The notes under the pieces are model-generated. The model was not told the DNA's origin, made no database searches, and saw only the letters and a program-made list of their open reading frames with translations. Both the position numbers and the translations under genes were made by a program. This document shows positions 24,803-32,212 of a stretch of DNA of 32,352 nt, in pieces. The stretch is from an uncultured Armatimonadota bacterium. GTDB lineage: Bacteria > Armatimonadota > Fimbriimonadia > Fimbriimonadales > Fimbriimonadaceae. The stretch is taken from NCBI GenBank assembly GCA_903833215.1, contig CAILEM010000057.1:1-32352 (forward strand), written 5' to 3'. Positions within the stretch are counted from its first letter, which is position 1; each line of letters begins with the position of its first letter.

Positions 24803-25550
24803 AGCCACAAATCTTGAATACCGATACACGGACGGAACTCCGGGCCTCCAGGGAATGTCGTTTGCCATCCAAGCCGGCGACAGAGTCGCGATTTTAGGCG
24901 CAAACGGAAGCGGGAAGTCGACTTTGCTTCGTGTGCTTGATGGGCTTATCTTTCCATCATCTGGATTGTTGACCTTTCGAGACAAGCCGGTCACTGAGCT
25001 TTCGCTAAAGGCGTCGGCGTTCAATCAGGAATTTCGACAAAGCGTGGGGTTCGTCTTCCAGAACGCGGATGCCCAACTGTTCAACGCGACGGTCCAAGAG
25101 GAAGTCGGCTTTGGTCCAAGGCAGTTGGGGCTGTCCGAGGCTGAGGTACATGGCAGAGTATCCGATGTTCTTGGATTCCTCGGTATTCAGCATCTGGCTG
25201 AACGCCCCCCATTTCGATTGAGCGGAGGTGAAAAGCGCAAAGTCGCTATCGCCTCGGTGCTCAGCATGAATCCCGAAGTTCTAATCTTCGATGAGCCGTT
25301 TTTAGGCCTCGATCCGAGATCGCAAAGCTGGTTGGTTCGAACCCTTGAGCAGTTGCAGGCGGCAGGGAAGACCACCATCGTTGCCACGCACACGTTGGAT
25401 ACAGTGCCAAAGATCGCCGACAAAGCCTTTGTGCTTTCAGAGTCTCACGAACTGGTCTGTGTGGACGCAGTTTCGGCAGTCTTGGCAGATAAACAGTTGC
25501 TAATGGCCGCCAACCTAATTGAGGCCCCAACTATGGCGGTGGTCCATTGA
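24792..25550 (+). CDS. cbiO: ECF transporter ATPase, CbiO type
   Basis: The 252-residue ABC ATPase powers the fused CbiM/CbiQ protein just upstream, whose 3' end it overlaps by 11 nt. All core motifs are present: Walker A GANGSGKST (36-44), Q-loop Q90 in VGFVFQNADAQLF, signature LSGGEKRK (143-150), Walker B VLIFDEP (163-169) and H-loop H200. NADAQLF and the following FGP are typical of the ECF/CbiO group rather than of general importers. Only one ATPase gene is present, so a homodimer is expected. ATG at 24792 opens with MLFEATNLEYRY, a normal N-terminus. Translation is very likely coupled to the upstream gene, and the downstream gene starts in its last codons. Confidence 0.93.
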   Translation: MLFEATNLEYRYTDGTPGLQGMSFAIQAGDRVAILGANGSGKSTLLRVLDGLIFPSSGLLTFRDKPVTELSLKASAFNQEFRQSVGFVFQNADAQLFNATVQEEVGFGPRQLGLSEAEVHGRVSDVLGFLGIQHLAERPPFRLSGGEKRKVAIASVLSMNPEVLIFDEPFLGLDPRSQSWLVRTLEQLQAAGKTTIVATHTLDTVPKIADKAFVLSESHELVCVDAVSAVLADKQLLMAANLIEAPTMAVVH

Positions 25551-26020
25551 AGTTGCCTCTCATTGCTGGACTCCTCGTCGTGACGTCCGTTTCGATGGCA
25601 TCCGATACAGATGTTCGCCGCACAATTCAGAATCAGTACAAACGCTGGAGTCGTGCCGCTCTTACGAATGACGTGGAGTCGATCCTTACGATCCTCGCCA
25701 CGAACTACACTTTGCACACCTACTCTGGAAAGGTGATTGATCACAAAACTTACGAGTCAAGTTTGCGTGAACGGAAGAAGCAGAATAAGCCAGCTTCTGT
25801 CTATGATACGCACATCGAAAGGATGTCGATTCATGGAGACAATGCGATCGTTGTTTCAAATGAAACATCCAGCAATACATCCGTGGATCCAATCACGAAC
25901 AAGAAGCTGAGGCTGATCCACATCCACAAATACTCAGACTCGTGGGTCAAGATACGCGGCGAATGGCGCCTTCAGAAGACGATCACGCAGGCGGAATCCA
26001 CAAAAGTCGTTCCACTCTAA
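25547..26020 (+). CDS. Exported NTF2-like (SnoaL/DUF4440-type) protein
   Basis: The 157-residue protein starts at TTG 25547, overlapping the ATPase stop codon (TTGA). There is no independent ribosome binding site, so translation should be coupled. A short signal peptide (KLPLIAGLLVVTSVSMA) precedes a single NTF2-like domain: an initial helix (RRTIQNQYKRWSRAALTNDVESILTILATNYTLHTYSG), then strands with GDNAIVVSNETSS and IHIHKYSDSWVKIRGEWRLQKTI. This fold binds small ligands or forms dimers; no catalytic pattern is clear. Being last in a DUF4331/TPR/ECF transporter operon and exported, it may be another accessory of that system. The stop codon lies inside the loop of a strong terminator. Confidence 0.75.
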   Translation: MKLPLIAGLLVVTSVSMASDTDVRRTIQNQYKRWSRAALTNDVESILTILATNYTLHTYSGKVIDHKTYESSLRERKKQNKPASVYDTHIERMSIHGDNAIVVSNETSSNTSVDPITNKKLRLIHIHKYSDSWVKIRGEWRLQKTITQAESTKVVPL

Positions 26021-26039
26021 GAGTCTGGAACGACTTTTT
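26002..26039. terminator. Strong intrinsic terminator overlapping the end of the operon
   Basis: AAAAGTCGTTCCA (26002-26014) pairs perfectly with TGGAACGACTTTT (26026-26038), followed by one more T. The loop (26015-26025) contains the TAA stop codon of the NTF2-like gene. The A-run on the left arm gives a T-run on the other strand, so it can also end the convergent sugar-isomerase transcript, whose stop lies at 26052. Confidence 0.9.
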
Positions 26040-26051
26040 GTGGGTAACAGC

Positions 26052-26897
26052 TTAGTTGTGTGCCCGCTCGTTCTTGGCATCGAGGAGAGGGTTGCCTTTG
26101 TAACCTTCGCCCCGACCTGATCTGACGTGTGAGATTGCCCGACGAAGCAGACCGATTTGCGCTTCGACCTCGGCGAGTTCGTTCTTACCGGTGTGGTGCT
26201 CGATTCCCAACGCGCCTGCGTAGCCGGTTTCCAACAGGATGGCCAAGGCATCATCAATTCGCTCATAGCAAGTCCTTTGGTCGATGTGAGTATGGATTGC
26301 TATAGGTGCAAGGGCGCGATCGTAATCGTTTGGGCTCGTCCAGGTGTCTTTGCCCATGTGAAGAAGGATGCCGTAGTTCGGCGATGCCACAGCCGCATGC
26401 AGTCTGAGCATGTTATCAGGATAGTTCGTTGCGCCCCAGTGGGTCTCGGGGCCGATTTTGAACCCAGCGTTTCCAGCATAAGCTGCGAAGTCGACAAATG
26501 CCTTTGAAATGACGTCGAACTGCTCGGATGTCCACTCACGGTCTCGTCCGCCGGTGTCGATTCGGACAGTCTTTGCACCCAGGATTTCTGCAGCCTTCAG
26601 GTGCCGGTAGGCGAGCGCAAGATGTCGCTCACGTGCCTCAGCGTCGTCTTCCCAAGGGTGACAGCCGTCTGCGTGGTAGTTCACGCAAACGAGATCTCGC
26701 TCATCCATCGCACGTCGGACCTTCGCAAGTCGCTCAGGATCGAGTTGGATCTCGACATCGGCGCCCAGCAAGCCGTTCCAGATGTCAGCCGTATCAAGGT
26801 GATACCGGTATCGGCAAGCCTCCAAATAAGTGAACACATCCATGGTTCCGTCGCCCAGTGCACCATGAAATGAAAACGATGCGATGCTGATGTTCAT
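26052..26897 (-). CDS. Sugar phosphate isomerase/epimerase-like TIM barrel
   Basis: ATG 26897 is chosen (MNISIASFSFHG) with AGAGGACGGAT about 6 nt upstream; the longer frame to 27011 would read through a perfect 22-bp hairpin. The 281-residue product fits the xylose-isomerase-like AP endonuclease 2 superfamily. Likely metal-site residues lie in GPETHWGATN, LLHMGKDTW, AIHTHID and LGIEHHTGKNE, matching the usual E-D/H-H-E order of strands. Early motifs are CVNYHADGCHPWEDD and KTVRIDTGGRD. Such enzymes isomerise or epimerise sugars or inositols with a divalent metal; the substrate cannot be told. There is no signal peptide. It is transcribed after the baeRF-like gene, but the intervening hairpin suggests separate control. 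Confidence 0.8.
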   Translation of the reverse strand: MNISIASFSFHGALGDGTMDVFTYLEACRYRYHLDTADIWNGLLGADVEIQLDPERLAKVRRAMDERDLVCVNYHADGCHPWEDDAEARERHLALAYRHLKAAEILGAKTVRIDTGGRDREWTSEQFDVISKAFVDFAAYAGNAGFKIGPETHWGATNYPDNMLRLHAAVASPNYGILLHMGKDTWTSPNDYDRALAPIAIHTHIDQRTCYERIDDALAILLETGYAGALGIEHHTGKNELAEVEAQIGLLRRAISHVRSGRGEGYKGNPLLDAKNERAHN

Positions 26898-26938
26898 AGT
26901 TAGATCCGTCCTCTTCGATTCTGAGACGTATCCATGAT

Positions 26939-26993
26939 ATCGGGCAAGCAAATCCAAAGAATGTACGACAATCTTTGGATTTGCTTGCCCGAT
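26939..26993. terminator. Perfect 22-bp hairpin between two minus-strand genes
   Basis: 26939-26960 pairs base for base with 26972-26993, leaving an 11-nt loop. On the minus strand it follows the baeRF-like stop codon (27024) and precedes the isomerase start (26897). No T-run follows in that direction, while the other direction reads TTTG. It may be a terminator for the upstream gene, an mRNA leader structure for the isomerase, or a small inverted element. Confidence 0.7.
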
Positions 26994-27023
26994 TTGTTGG
27001 AGACAGAACACCGCGCTCGTTTG

Positions 27024-27698
27024 CTAGACCAAGAGCGCAGTCGGAGTCCCAAAGATCTCGCGCGCTTTTGCTAGCATTTCGCCTTCTGTCATGTGGCTGA
27101 GGTCAAGATCAAGGGTGCCAATCAGACGCTTCTCGAAGTCGGGATGATGATTCTTGAGGTCTTCAAGCATGTGATCGAATTCCTGACTGGAACCTTTGCC
27201 AGAGCCAAAGACAAGAATTCTGCCTGCGCCTTCCAGAGCGTTCGCGATCTTTACATAGAACTCATGGTGTAGCGCAGTCGTGTAATGACGTGCGGTTACG
27301 TGTGAATCATGAACATGCTTGTCCCAACCGTGTGGATCGTATGGCTCGATATGTGTTAGGGTCGCGTTCGCCGCTTCCGTTCGATAGATGTGGGCTTCCG
27401 TGTGATCGAGGACTAACAAGTAGTCCGACGTTTGGAGGCCAAGGGGTTCGGTTTCTTCCGAGGCGGCGAGGAACTTACGGATGTCCTCAATTTCTTCACG
27501 ATCGGCATCTTTCGAGTGATTTCGAAGCATCATCGTCTGCCCGTTGCGAGTGATCTTAACCTTGCCGTTGGGCTCGTCAATCACCTCACCGAGGTGATTG
27601 AATAGCGCGAGAAGAGCATGTCGCTCGATATTGCCGGAGACCGGATGGCGGAACACCGCGTCGTATGTTTGCTGGTCCTGGTGTGAAAGTTTTTCCAT
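27024..27698 (-). CDS. Protein resembling bacterial eRF1-like (baeRF) families
   Basis: ATG 27698 is chosen (MEKLSHQDQQTYDAV) because AGAGGAGC (27709-27715) lies 10 nt upstream; the frame extends to 27764 without such support. The 224-residue product begins with a helical part (LLALFNHLGEVIDEP..), then SDYLLVLDHTEAHIYRTE. A C-terminal domain follows with ALHHEFYVKIANALEGAGRI, LVFGSGKGSSQEFDHMLEDL and HHPDFEKRLIGTLDLDLSHMTEGEMLAKAREIF. The last two segments resemble domain 3 of the bacterial archaeo-eukaryotic release-factor-like families, which are thought to act at ribosomes under stress or conflict. No GGQ loop is visible. The assignment is by eye and moderate. The BON-domain gene lies upstream on the same strand. 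Confidence 0.5.
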   Translation of the reverse strand: MEKLSHQDQQTYDAVFRHPVSGNIERHALLALFNHLGEVIDEPNGKVKITRNGQTMMLRNHSKDADREEIEDIRKFLAASEETEPLGLQTSDYLLVLDHTEAHIYRTEAANATLTHIEPYDPHGWDKHVHDSHVTARHYTTALHHEFYVKIANALEGAGRILVFGSGKGSSQEFDHMLEDLKNHHPDFEKRLIGTLDLDLSHMTEGEMLAKAREIFGTPTALLV

Positions 27699-27843
27699 GA
27701 TGAGAATGCTCCTCTTATCGGCGGATTCTTTGAGGAAAATCGAAAGGATCGAGGGCCGAATCACTGGTGGGACAGGGAAGTGTGTGGCTGGGTTCCCCCC
27801 TGAAGAATGTTTGTCGTCAATCTCCAGGGTGAATCTGATTCAG

Positions 27844-28533
27844 CTAATCGGTAAGCCAAGCCCAGTTGACGCTTAGGTCATTTGTGACAGATGTGACGCC
27901 TGGACATGTCCAGGCAACTCGCTGTGCTTCATCCTTCTCGGTGTGGGTTCGAACCTTCCCACGAAGGGTCACTTTGCTGCCTACAACGTCGACGATGACC
28001 TCGTCCGCATCCAAGATCGCGTTCCTCTGTAGGGACAAGCGGATGTCGGCTTCGATGTCATTCGATATCTCGCTCGGCTGAATGGTGATGGCGTTATAGA
28101 TCCCTCGCACACCTTGGAGGAAGTGCACCGCGTTTTCGGCAGCATTCTTTTGGAACCAGTTGTGCACCTCTCCTTCAAGCGTGAGCCAACCTTCTCGAAC
28201 GGTGATCTTAACGGTATTGTCCGGGACCATTGGTGCCAACCGCATCTGCTGCGCAGCATTAGCCGCGATGTCTGAGTCTGTGAAGTTTGTCGAGCCATCG
28301 AGTTTGACCTGGATGTCGTCGGCGATTGCACTGATTCCGGCAACCCGTTTGGCAGCGCAAACGGCGTTGTGCTTCTCCCAGTACGTTGTTGTAAAGCCAT
28401 TCAGCGTTACAACAGCATCTTTGACGAGCACTCCGATGTCGCTCGTGAAGACACCAGGTTCGTAATTGAGTTCGCAAAGCACGTCATTTTTGAGGTCCAC
28501 GTCCGATTTTCGCGTGTGGGTGCCGGTATTCAT
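27844..28533 (-). CDS. Three-BON-domain protein (OsmY-like, no signal peptide)
   Basis: ATG 28533 (MNTGTHTRKSDVDLKND) has GGAAGGA about 8 nt upstream and is preferred to the start at 28572. The 229-residue product has three BON domains of about 70 residues. Each shows the D..L...V...L.G.V....EK..A...A..V.GV..V.N.I pattern: VDLKNDVLCELNYEP..VVTLNGFTTTYWEKHNAV, then VKITVREGWLTLEGEVHNWFQK, then VIVDVVGSKVTLRGKVRTHTEKDEAQRVAW. BON domains bind phospholipid membranes and occur in osmotic-shock and envelope proteins. Unlike OsmY, no signal peptide is seen, so this one would be cytoplasmic. It lies 145 nt upstream of the baeRF-like gene on the same strand, and both could be stress genes; that is inference. 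Confidence 0.88.
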   Translation of the reverse strand: MNTGTHTRKSDVDLKNDVLCELNYEPGVFTSDIGVLVKDAVVTLNGFTTTYWEKHNAVCAAKRVAGISAIADDIQVKLDGSTNFTDSDIAANAAQQMRLAPMVPDNTVKITVREGWLTLEGEVHNWFQKNAAENAVHFLQGVRGIYNAITIQPSEISNDIEADIRLSLQRNAILDADEVIVDVVGSKVTLRGKVRTHTEKDEAQRVAWTCPGVTSVTNDLSVNWAWLTD

Positions 28534-28656
28534 AGGGTCATTCCTTCCTTTTGCCACGAAGTCCGTGGCCATCGGTTGCCTGACCCATGCGGCCTTGCGA
28601 ATGTTCCTTCGAAGCAGTCATTTTTACCGGCTAAATGGAACTGGTTCGAGCCTTGT

Positions 28657-29571
28657 TCAGTGGGTCATCTGCAGTGGCTTATTCGATTCCATGAGTCGGT
28701 CCACTACGAGGTGTGCAACAGAGGACATTCCATCGTGGTCATACGCACCGAATGCCGGATTTGGGTTTGCTTCGAGGCAGTAGTATTGGCCGTCTTCTGC
28801 TCGCATGAGGTCGATTCCAGAGACGATTAGACCCAGTCGTTTGGTGAGGTCGACGCACTGCGCGGCAATATTGGTAGGCAATTCGCAGGCCTCCATCCGA
28901 CATTCGGCATAGCGGTAATCGATCGCTGTCGAGTTGCTTTGGCATGCCACGACCGACGAGCCAACGACATGAACCCTCAGGTTGGTGCCCCGAATCCTCT
29001 GTTGAACGAGAATGGGACCAAAGCTTCCCAAGTTTGCCAGAGCATCAGTATCAAGCACTTTGACAATGCTTCTGACACAACTCATCGATTTATAGATGAG
29101 TGAGCCGTGCTTCGCTTCGAACTCGCGAATGGAGACCAAATCATTGCTCACCAACGATTCGGGAACAGAAAAGCCACATTCTCGGATCGTGACTGACTGA
29201 AACAGCTTCGAGTGATTCGTCGCATCGGCAGAAGGACGATTTATGATAATGGCTTTGGTGTGCTCGGCCCAAGACATGAGTAGGTGATAGACAACGTCGG
29301 GACCGCCAAGGGTAGGTCGTGGGTCAGCCGTGCCCTCCTCATACAGTCGATGGTCATAGGGTCGCAAATAGGCGGCGCTGAACGAGTCCAGATCTAGTTT
29401 ATTATCCCCAACTGTGAGGAAGTAAGACAGTGTAGGTGTCGTTGAAAACTTAACGGAGGTCGAGGCAATGGATGCGTGATTGACAAAGGTGAATTCCGCG
29501 TCACGCTTTCTCAGAACGTTAAGCACAGACTGGAAAGTCCGGTCTTCCTCAAGGCCCCAAAGCAAGATCAC
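28657..29571 (-). CDS. RimK-like ATP-grasp ligase
   Basis: GTG 29571 has a near-ideal AAGGAGG 6 nt upstream and overlaps the previous stop codon (GTGA). The 304-residue enzyme has a pre-ATP-grasp domain (1-110) and an ATP-grasp fold. K161 (LIYKS) is the likely ATP lysine, VQQRIRG (189-195) lies in the hinge, R199 in NLRVHVVG, and D254 (SGIDLM), E267 and N269 (LEANPNPAF) are the expected Mg ligands. Enzymes of this group join a carboxylate to an amine through an acyl phosphate, modifying peptides, proteins or small amino acids. It is the third gene of a tight operon with a pre-ATP-grasp-like protein and a kelch protein; the substrate is unknown, and no short precursor-peptide gene is evident next to it. 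Confidence 0.85.
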   Translation of the reverse strand: MILLWGLEEDRTFQSVLNVLRKRDAEFTFVNHASIASTSVKFSTTPTLSYFLTVGDNKLDLDSFSAAYLRPYDHRLYEEGTADPRPTLGGPDVVYHLLMSWAEHTKAIIINRPSADATNHSKLFQSVTIRECGFSVPESLVSNDLVSIREFEAKHGSLIYKSMSCVRSIVKVLDTDALANLGSFGPILVQQRIRGTNLRVHVVGSSVVACQSNSTAIDYRYAECRMEACELPTNIAAQCVDLTKRLGLIVSGIDLMRAEDGQYYCLEANPNPAFGAYDHDGMSSVAHLVVDRLMESNKPLQMTH

Positions 29572-30272
29572 GACGCCCCTCCTTGAACAAGTGCCTCAAT
29601 AAGCGCACTTCGAACTTGCGGCTCACGAAGGTTGGGAGTGGTCTTCACTTGGTTGAGCCGATATGGATTTCCGCTAAGGAAGCTTGCATGCAGATATTGG
29701 ATATCCGCTGAAATTGCCAGGGAGCGGGCAAGTTTGTCTGCCTTTGAGTCGTGATTGAAGATGGATTGACCGTTGAGAATGGTGGACTCAATCGTTTCTT
29801 GTTTCGACCGCTTCTCAGTTTCTGGACTAATTTCATCAGATAACCAGTTCCGAGCGGCAACGCTGATGTGGAGTTGTTGGGCAAGGTGATACCACGCCGT
29901 TTGGCTCGCAAAGGGGCCAGAAAGACTACAGGCGGTCGGGCGGTTAATCACCGGGCATGGCAAATTCGCAAAGACATAGGTGAGTAATGCGAGGAATTCC
30001 ATCGATTGATACTCACGCTCATCATCTGGATAGAAATACAACTCATCAGGGATCACCGTCGGTAACAAGCAAAGAACTCCCCTGACTTCGGAGAGCCATA
30101 CCTTCTGGCTGTCGATGGTGAGTGAAGAGGCGAGGAGGTTAGGACAGTGGATGTCGCAACACTCGAGGGCGATGTTTTTGCACGTCATGACCGCCGCCGG
30201 CGTGAGGAGCGAAAGCTCCTCAACGAATCCGGCAGCGACTTTATCGACGGCGCTGGCAACGACGAGAATCAC
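29568..30272 (-). CDS. Pre-ATP-grasp-like partner protein, function unknown
   Basis: The 234-residue protein starts at GTG 30272, 2 nt after the kelch stop codon, and ends overlapping the ATP-grasp start by 4 nt. It lacks any ATP-grasp catalytic motif. Its middle reads EYQSMEFLALLTYVFANLPCPVINRPTACSLSGP, aligning by eye with VVYHLLMSWAEHTKAIIINRPSADATNHSK in the neighbouring ligase. So it looks like an isolated relative of the pre-ATP-grasp domain (shared INRP motif). The C-terminal third is helical, with many charged residues. It probably forms a complex with the ligase or presents its substrate. The N-terminus (MILVVASAVD) is a beta strand, not a signal peptide, so the protein is cytoplasmic. 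Confidence 0.65.
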   Translation of the reverse strand: MILVVASAVDKVAAGFVEELSLLTPAAVMTCKNIALECCDIHCPNLLASSLTIDSQKVWLSEVRGVLCLLPTVIPDELYFYPDDEREYQSMEFLALLTYVFANLPCPVINRPTACSLSGPFASQTAWYHLAQQLHISVAARNWLSDEISPETEKRSKQETIESTILNGQSIFNHDSKADKLARSLAISADIQYLHASFLSGNPYRLNQVKTTPNLREPQVRSALIEALVQGGAS

Positions 30273-30274
30273 GG

Positions 30275-31918
30275 CTATTTCTTGCCTTTCTTCTCTTGCT
30301 CGAGCCCCTTGGCTTCCTTGGCGACCTTCTCCCCGACTTTAGGTAATTCGAGGGATTGAATGACCGAATTGAGTCGATGGACTGAGTTCGAAAGGGACTT
30401 CAGTTCAGCTCGCATCTCCCTGATCTCTGGATTGATGATCTGTTGGAGCCAATCGTAAGGATCACCTTCTGCGACGATCTTTCCTAGCCAATCGAACTCG
30501 CGCTTCACTGCGACTTCTGCCTGTGGTGGCTTAATAAAGCCGATCTGAATCGTGTGGACGTGTGATGCGATTCCATTGGCGATGACGCGGAGATCGTACA
30601 AGCCTGGGCCAACACCAGAAGTATCGAACTGGCAGGAGTGGGTTGCGGCACCCGTAGCCACGCCCATGGTGCTGAAGTTGAACGTTCGGCAGTACGTGAT
30701 GTGACCCGTTGAATGATGCTTCAGTTGGACGAGGGGATAGTTCGTCGATGGGTTGCAGTCATCTCCATAAGAAACCGCTTGAGACAAACCGTTCAACTGC
30801 GTTCCCGTAACAGTTCCAATATGTCCGGAATGGGTTACGCTTGCGATTGTCGGTCTCCAAGCATCATGGGGGCCACCATCGGGAACATATATCTGTACGT
30901 TGTTTGAGCTCGGGCTGAACAGAACTTCACCAGAAGGAAGCAACAACATTCGACTCCAGTACAGTTGCGCACTATTGTTGGGTGGGGTCGGTGCAACTGC
31001 GATCGAATTGCCTACAGGATCGTATTCAAAGAAATGAATGGGGCTACCCCAGTCATTGTTTTTGAACTGTGCGGTTGTAAAGAGGATCTTGCCGTTTGGC
31101 ATGAGCGCCGCAGGGCAGTCGTTCGCAACCATCGGCTGTCCACCCACCTGCGGGATGTCTGGGCCAGTTGTCCAAGTGCCGACTCCTGAAGCGGAGGCAG
31201 GCAAGGTGTATAGCGCGGTCTTGCCGTGGCCACCGCTGTTCATGGCACCGAAAATGATGACCTTGCCGTTGTACATCAACATAGCAGGACCGATTTCGGC
31301 CATGACTGGATCCACCAATGCCACGGGAGGGGTGCCCTCAGCCTGCCATTGACCCGATGACATCACGTACTTCTGGCCACCATACGGTGAGAAGCACTGC
31401 ACCGTCAACACGGTGTTATCCGGAAGCAACGTCCACGTCTCTTCGTTCGTTCTTCCCGGTTGGCTACCGGTTGTGGTCCAAGTATCGGTTGTTGGGTGGT
31501 AGATGAGGCAAGCGCCAGAGAGGAGTGCCCCGATCATGACTGTTCCGTCGGGAAGGACTACCGATGCGGCATCGCCAACCTGAGACCAAGGTGGAGTCGC
31601 AATCGGTGTCCAAATGTCCAAAACGGGATCGTAGATTTCGCCTTTGTTGGTGTCGGGAAAGTCCCCGTTCTGTTCGCCACCGCAGAGGAAGACCTTACCG
31701 TTCTTGAGAATTCCTGAAGCGTAGTATCTTCGCCAGAAAGCCATGTCGGCGAGGTTGCTCCAAGTACCGTGCTGATAAGACCCAGTTGAGTCGGGGGTAA
31801 GCGCGTGCCAATGCCGCGTTGCTTCCTCTTGGACCATTACGCGTCCATCGGTAAGCAACATCATCGTGCTTGTGTTAAAGGTAGGTTGATTTGTCAGAGG
31901 TTTCCATGTTCCTGGCAT
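30275..31918 (-). CDS. Cytoplasmic kelch/galactose-oxidase-like propeller protein with coiled-coil tail
   Basis: ATG 31918 has AGGAG 6-7 nt upstream. The 547-residue protein has no signal peptide, unlike secreted galactose or glyoxal oxidases. Kelch-type blades fill about 4-345 (TMMLLTDGRVMVQ, GILKNGKVFLCGGEQN, YDPVLDIWTPI, SVVLPDGTVMIGA, TLLPDNTVLTV, AALMPNGKILFTT, MLLLPSGEVLFSP). A DUF1929-like beta domain with QLNGLSQAVSYGDD follows at about 355-460. A charged helical tail at about 470-547 ends in lysines. At the position of the oxidase copper ligands Tyr-His the sequence reads Y320-W321, so the copper-radical site is not conserved. It leads the operon with the two ATP-grasp-related proteins and may act as a scaffold or substrate binder. 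Confidence 0.8.
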   Translation of the reverse strand: MPGTWKPLTNQPTFNTSTMMLLTDGRVMVQEEATRHWHALTPDSTGSYQHGTWSNLADMAFWRRYYASGILKNGKVFLCGGEQNGDFPDTNKGEIYDPVLDIWTPIATPPWSQVGDAASVVLPDGTVMIGALLSGACLIYHPTTDTWTTTGSQPGRTNEETWTLLPDNTVLTVQCFSPYGGQKYVMSSGQWQAEGTPPVALVDPVMAEIGPAMLMYNGKVIIFGAMNSGGHGKTALYTLPASASGVGTWTTGPDIPQVGGQPMVANDCPAALMPNGKILFTTAQFKNNDWGSPIHFFEYDPVGNSIAVAPTPPNNSAQLYWSRMLLLPSGEVLFSPSSNNVQIYVPDGGPHDAWRPTIASVTHSGHIGTVTGTQLNGLSQAVSYGDDCNPSTNYPLVQLKHHSTGHITYCRTFNFSTMGVATGAATHSCQFDTSGVGPGLYDLRVIANGIASHVHTIQIGFIKPPQAEVAVKREFDWLGKIVAEGDPYDWLQQIINPEIREMRAELKSLSNSVHRLNSVIQSLELPKVGEKVAKEAKGLEQEKKGKK

Positions 31919-32023
31919 ATTTAGCTCCTGTCCCTGCCCGTGCAGGAACGCTTGCCAAAGGAACGTGGAGCTATTTAGGTATCTAACAGTCGATAAATAC
32001 TAATGGGACTTTTGTCTTTCAAC
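31919..32023. other. Leader region upstream of the kelch operon
   Basis: This gap should hold the promoter of the minus-strand operon. AT-rich words such as TAGTATTTAT (minus strand, around 31990-32000) could supply a -10 element, but I find no convincing -35/-10 pair. A 5-bp stem (CCTGC/GCAGG, 31934-31947) lies just before the ribosome binding site. Confidence 0.3.
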
Positions 32024-32161
32024 CGTAGGGGCGAGGCGTGCCTTAATGTCAAACAGTTTTGGCAGAATGGTCTTGTTCTGTAGCCGTGGCATGGTTTCTG
32101 GCCGCGCACCCAACTCGCGGCTTGAACCCATTTTTGGTCTTGGCGAACGGTGCGAACGCTG
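32024..32161 (-). repeat. Dispersed repeat, right copy
   Basis: Positions about 32031-32161 are the inverted partner of 1-125 (roughly 90% identical by eye). The next bases, 32024-32043, repeat the 20-mer at 7261-7280 exactly, so the unit joins a longer module to the GGGGCGAGGCGTGCC intergenic motif. It lies about 50 nt downstream of the 3' end of the IS630-type transposase gene and may be linked to that element or be its insertion site. Confidence 0.8.
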
Positions 32162-32212
32162 GCACTACGACGGCTGTTGAACTACTTTACGACGCCGCTG
32201 CAAATGCCGCTT

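Noticed and set aside
26898-27011. Upstream in-frame extension of the sugar isomerase
   Set aside because: It would translate through a perfect 22-bp hairpin and has no ribosome binding site, while ATG 26897 has one.
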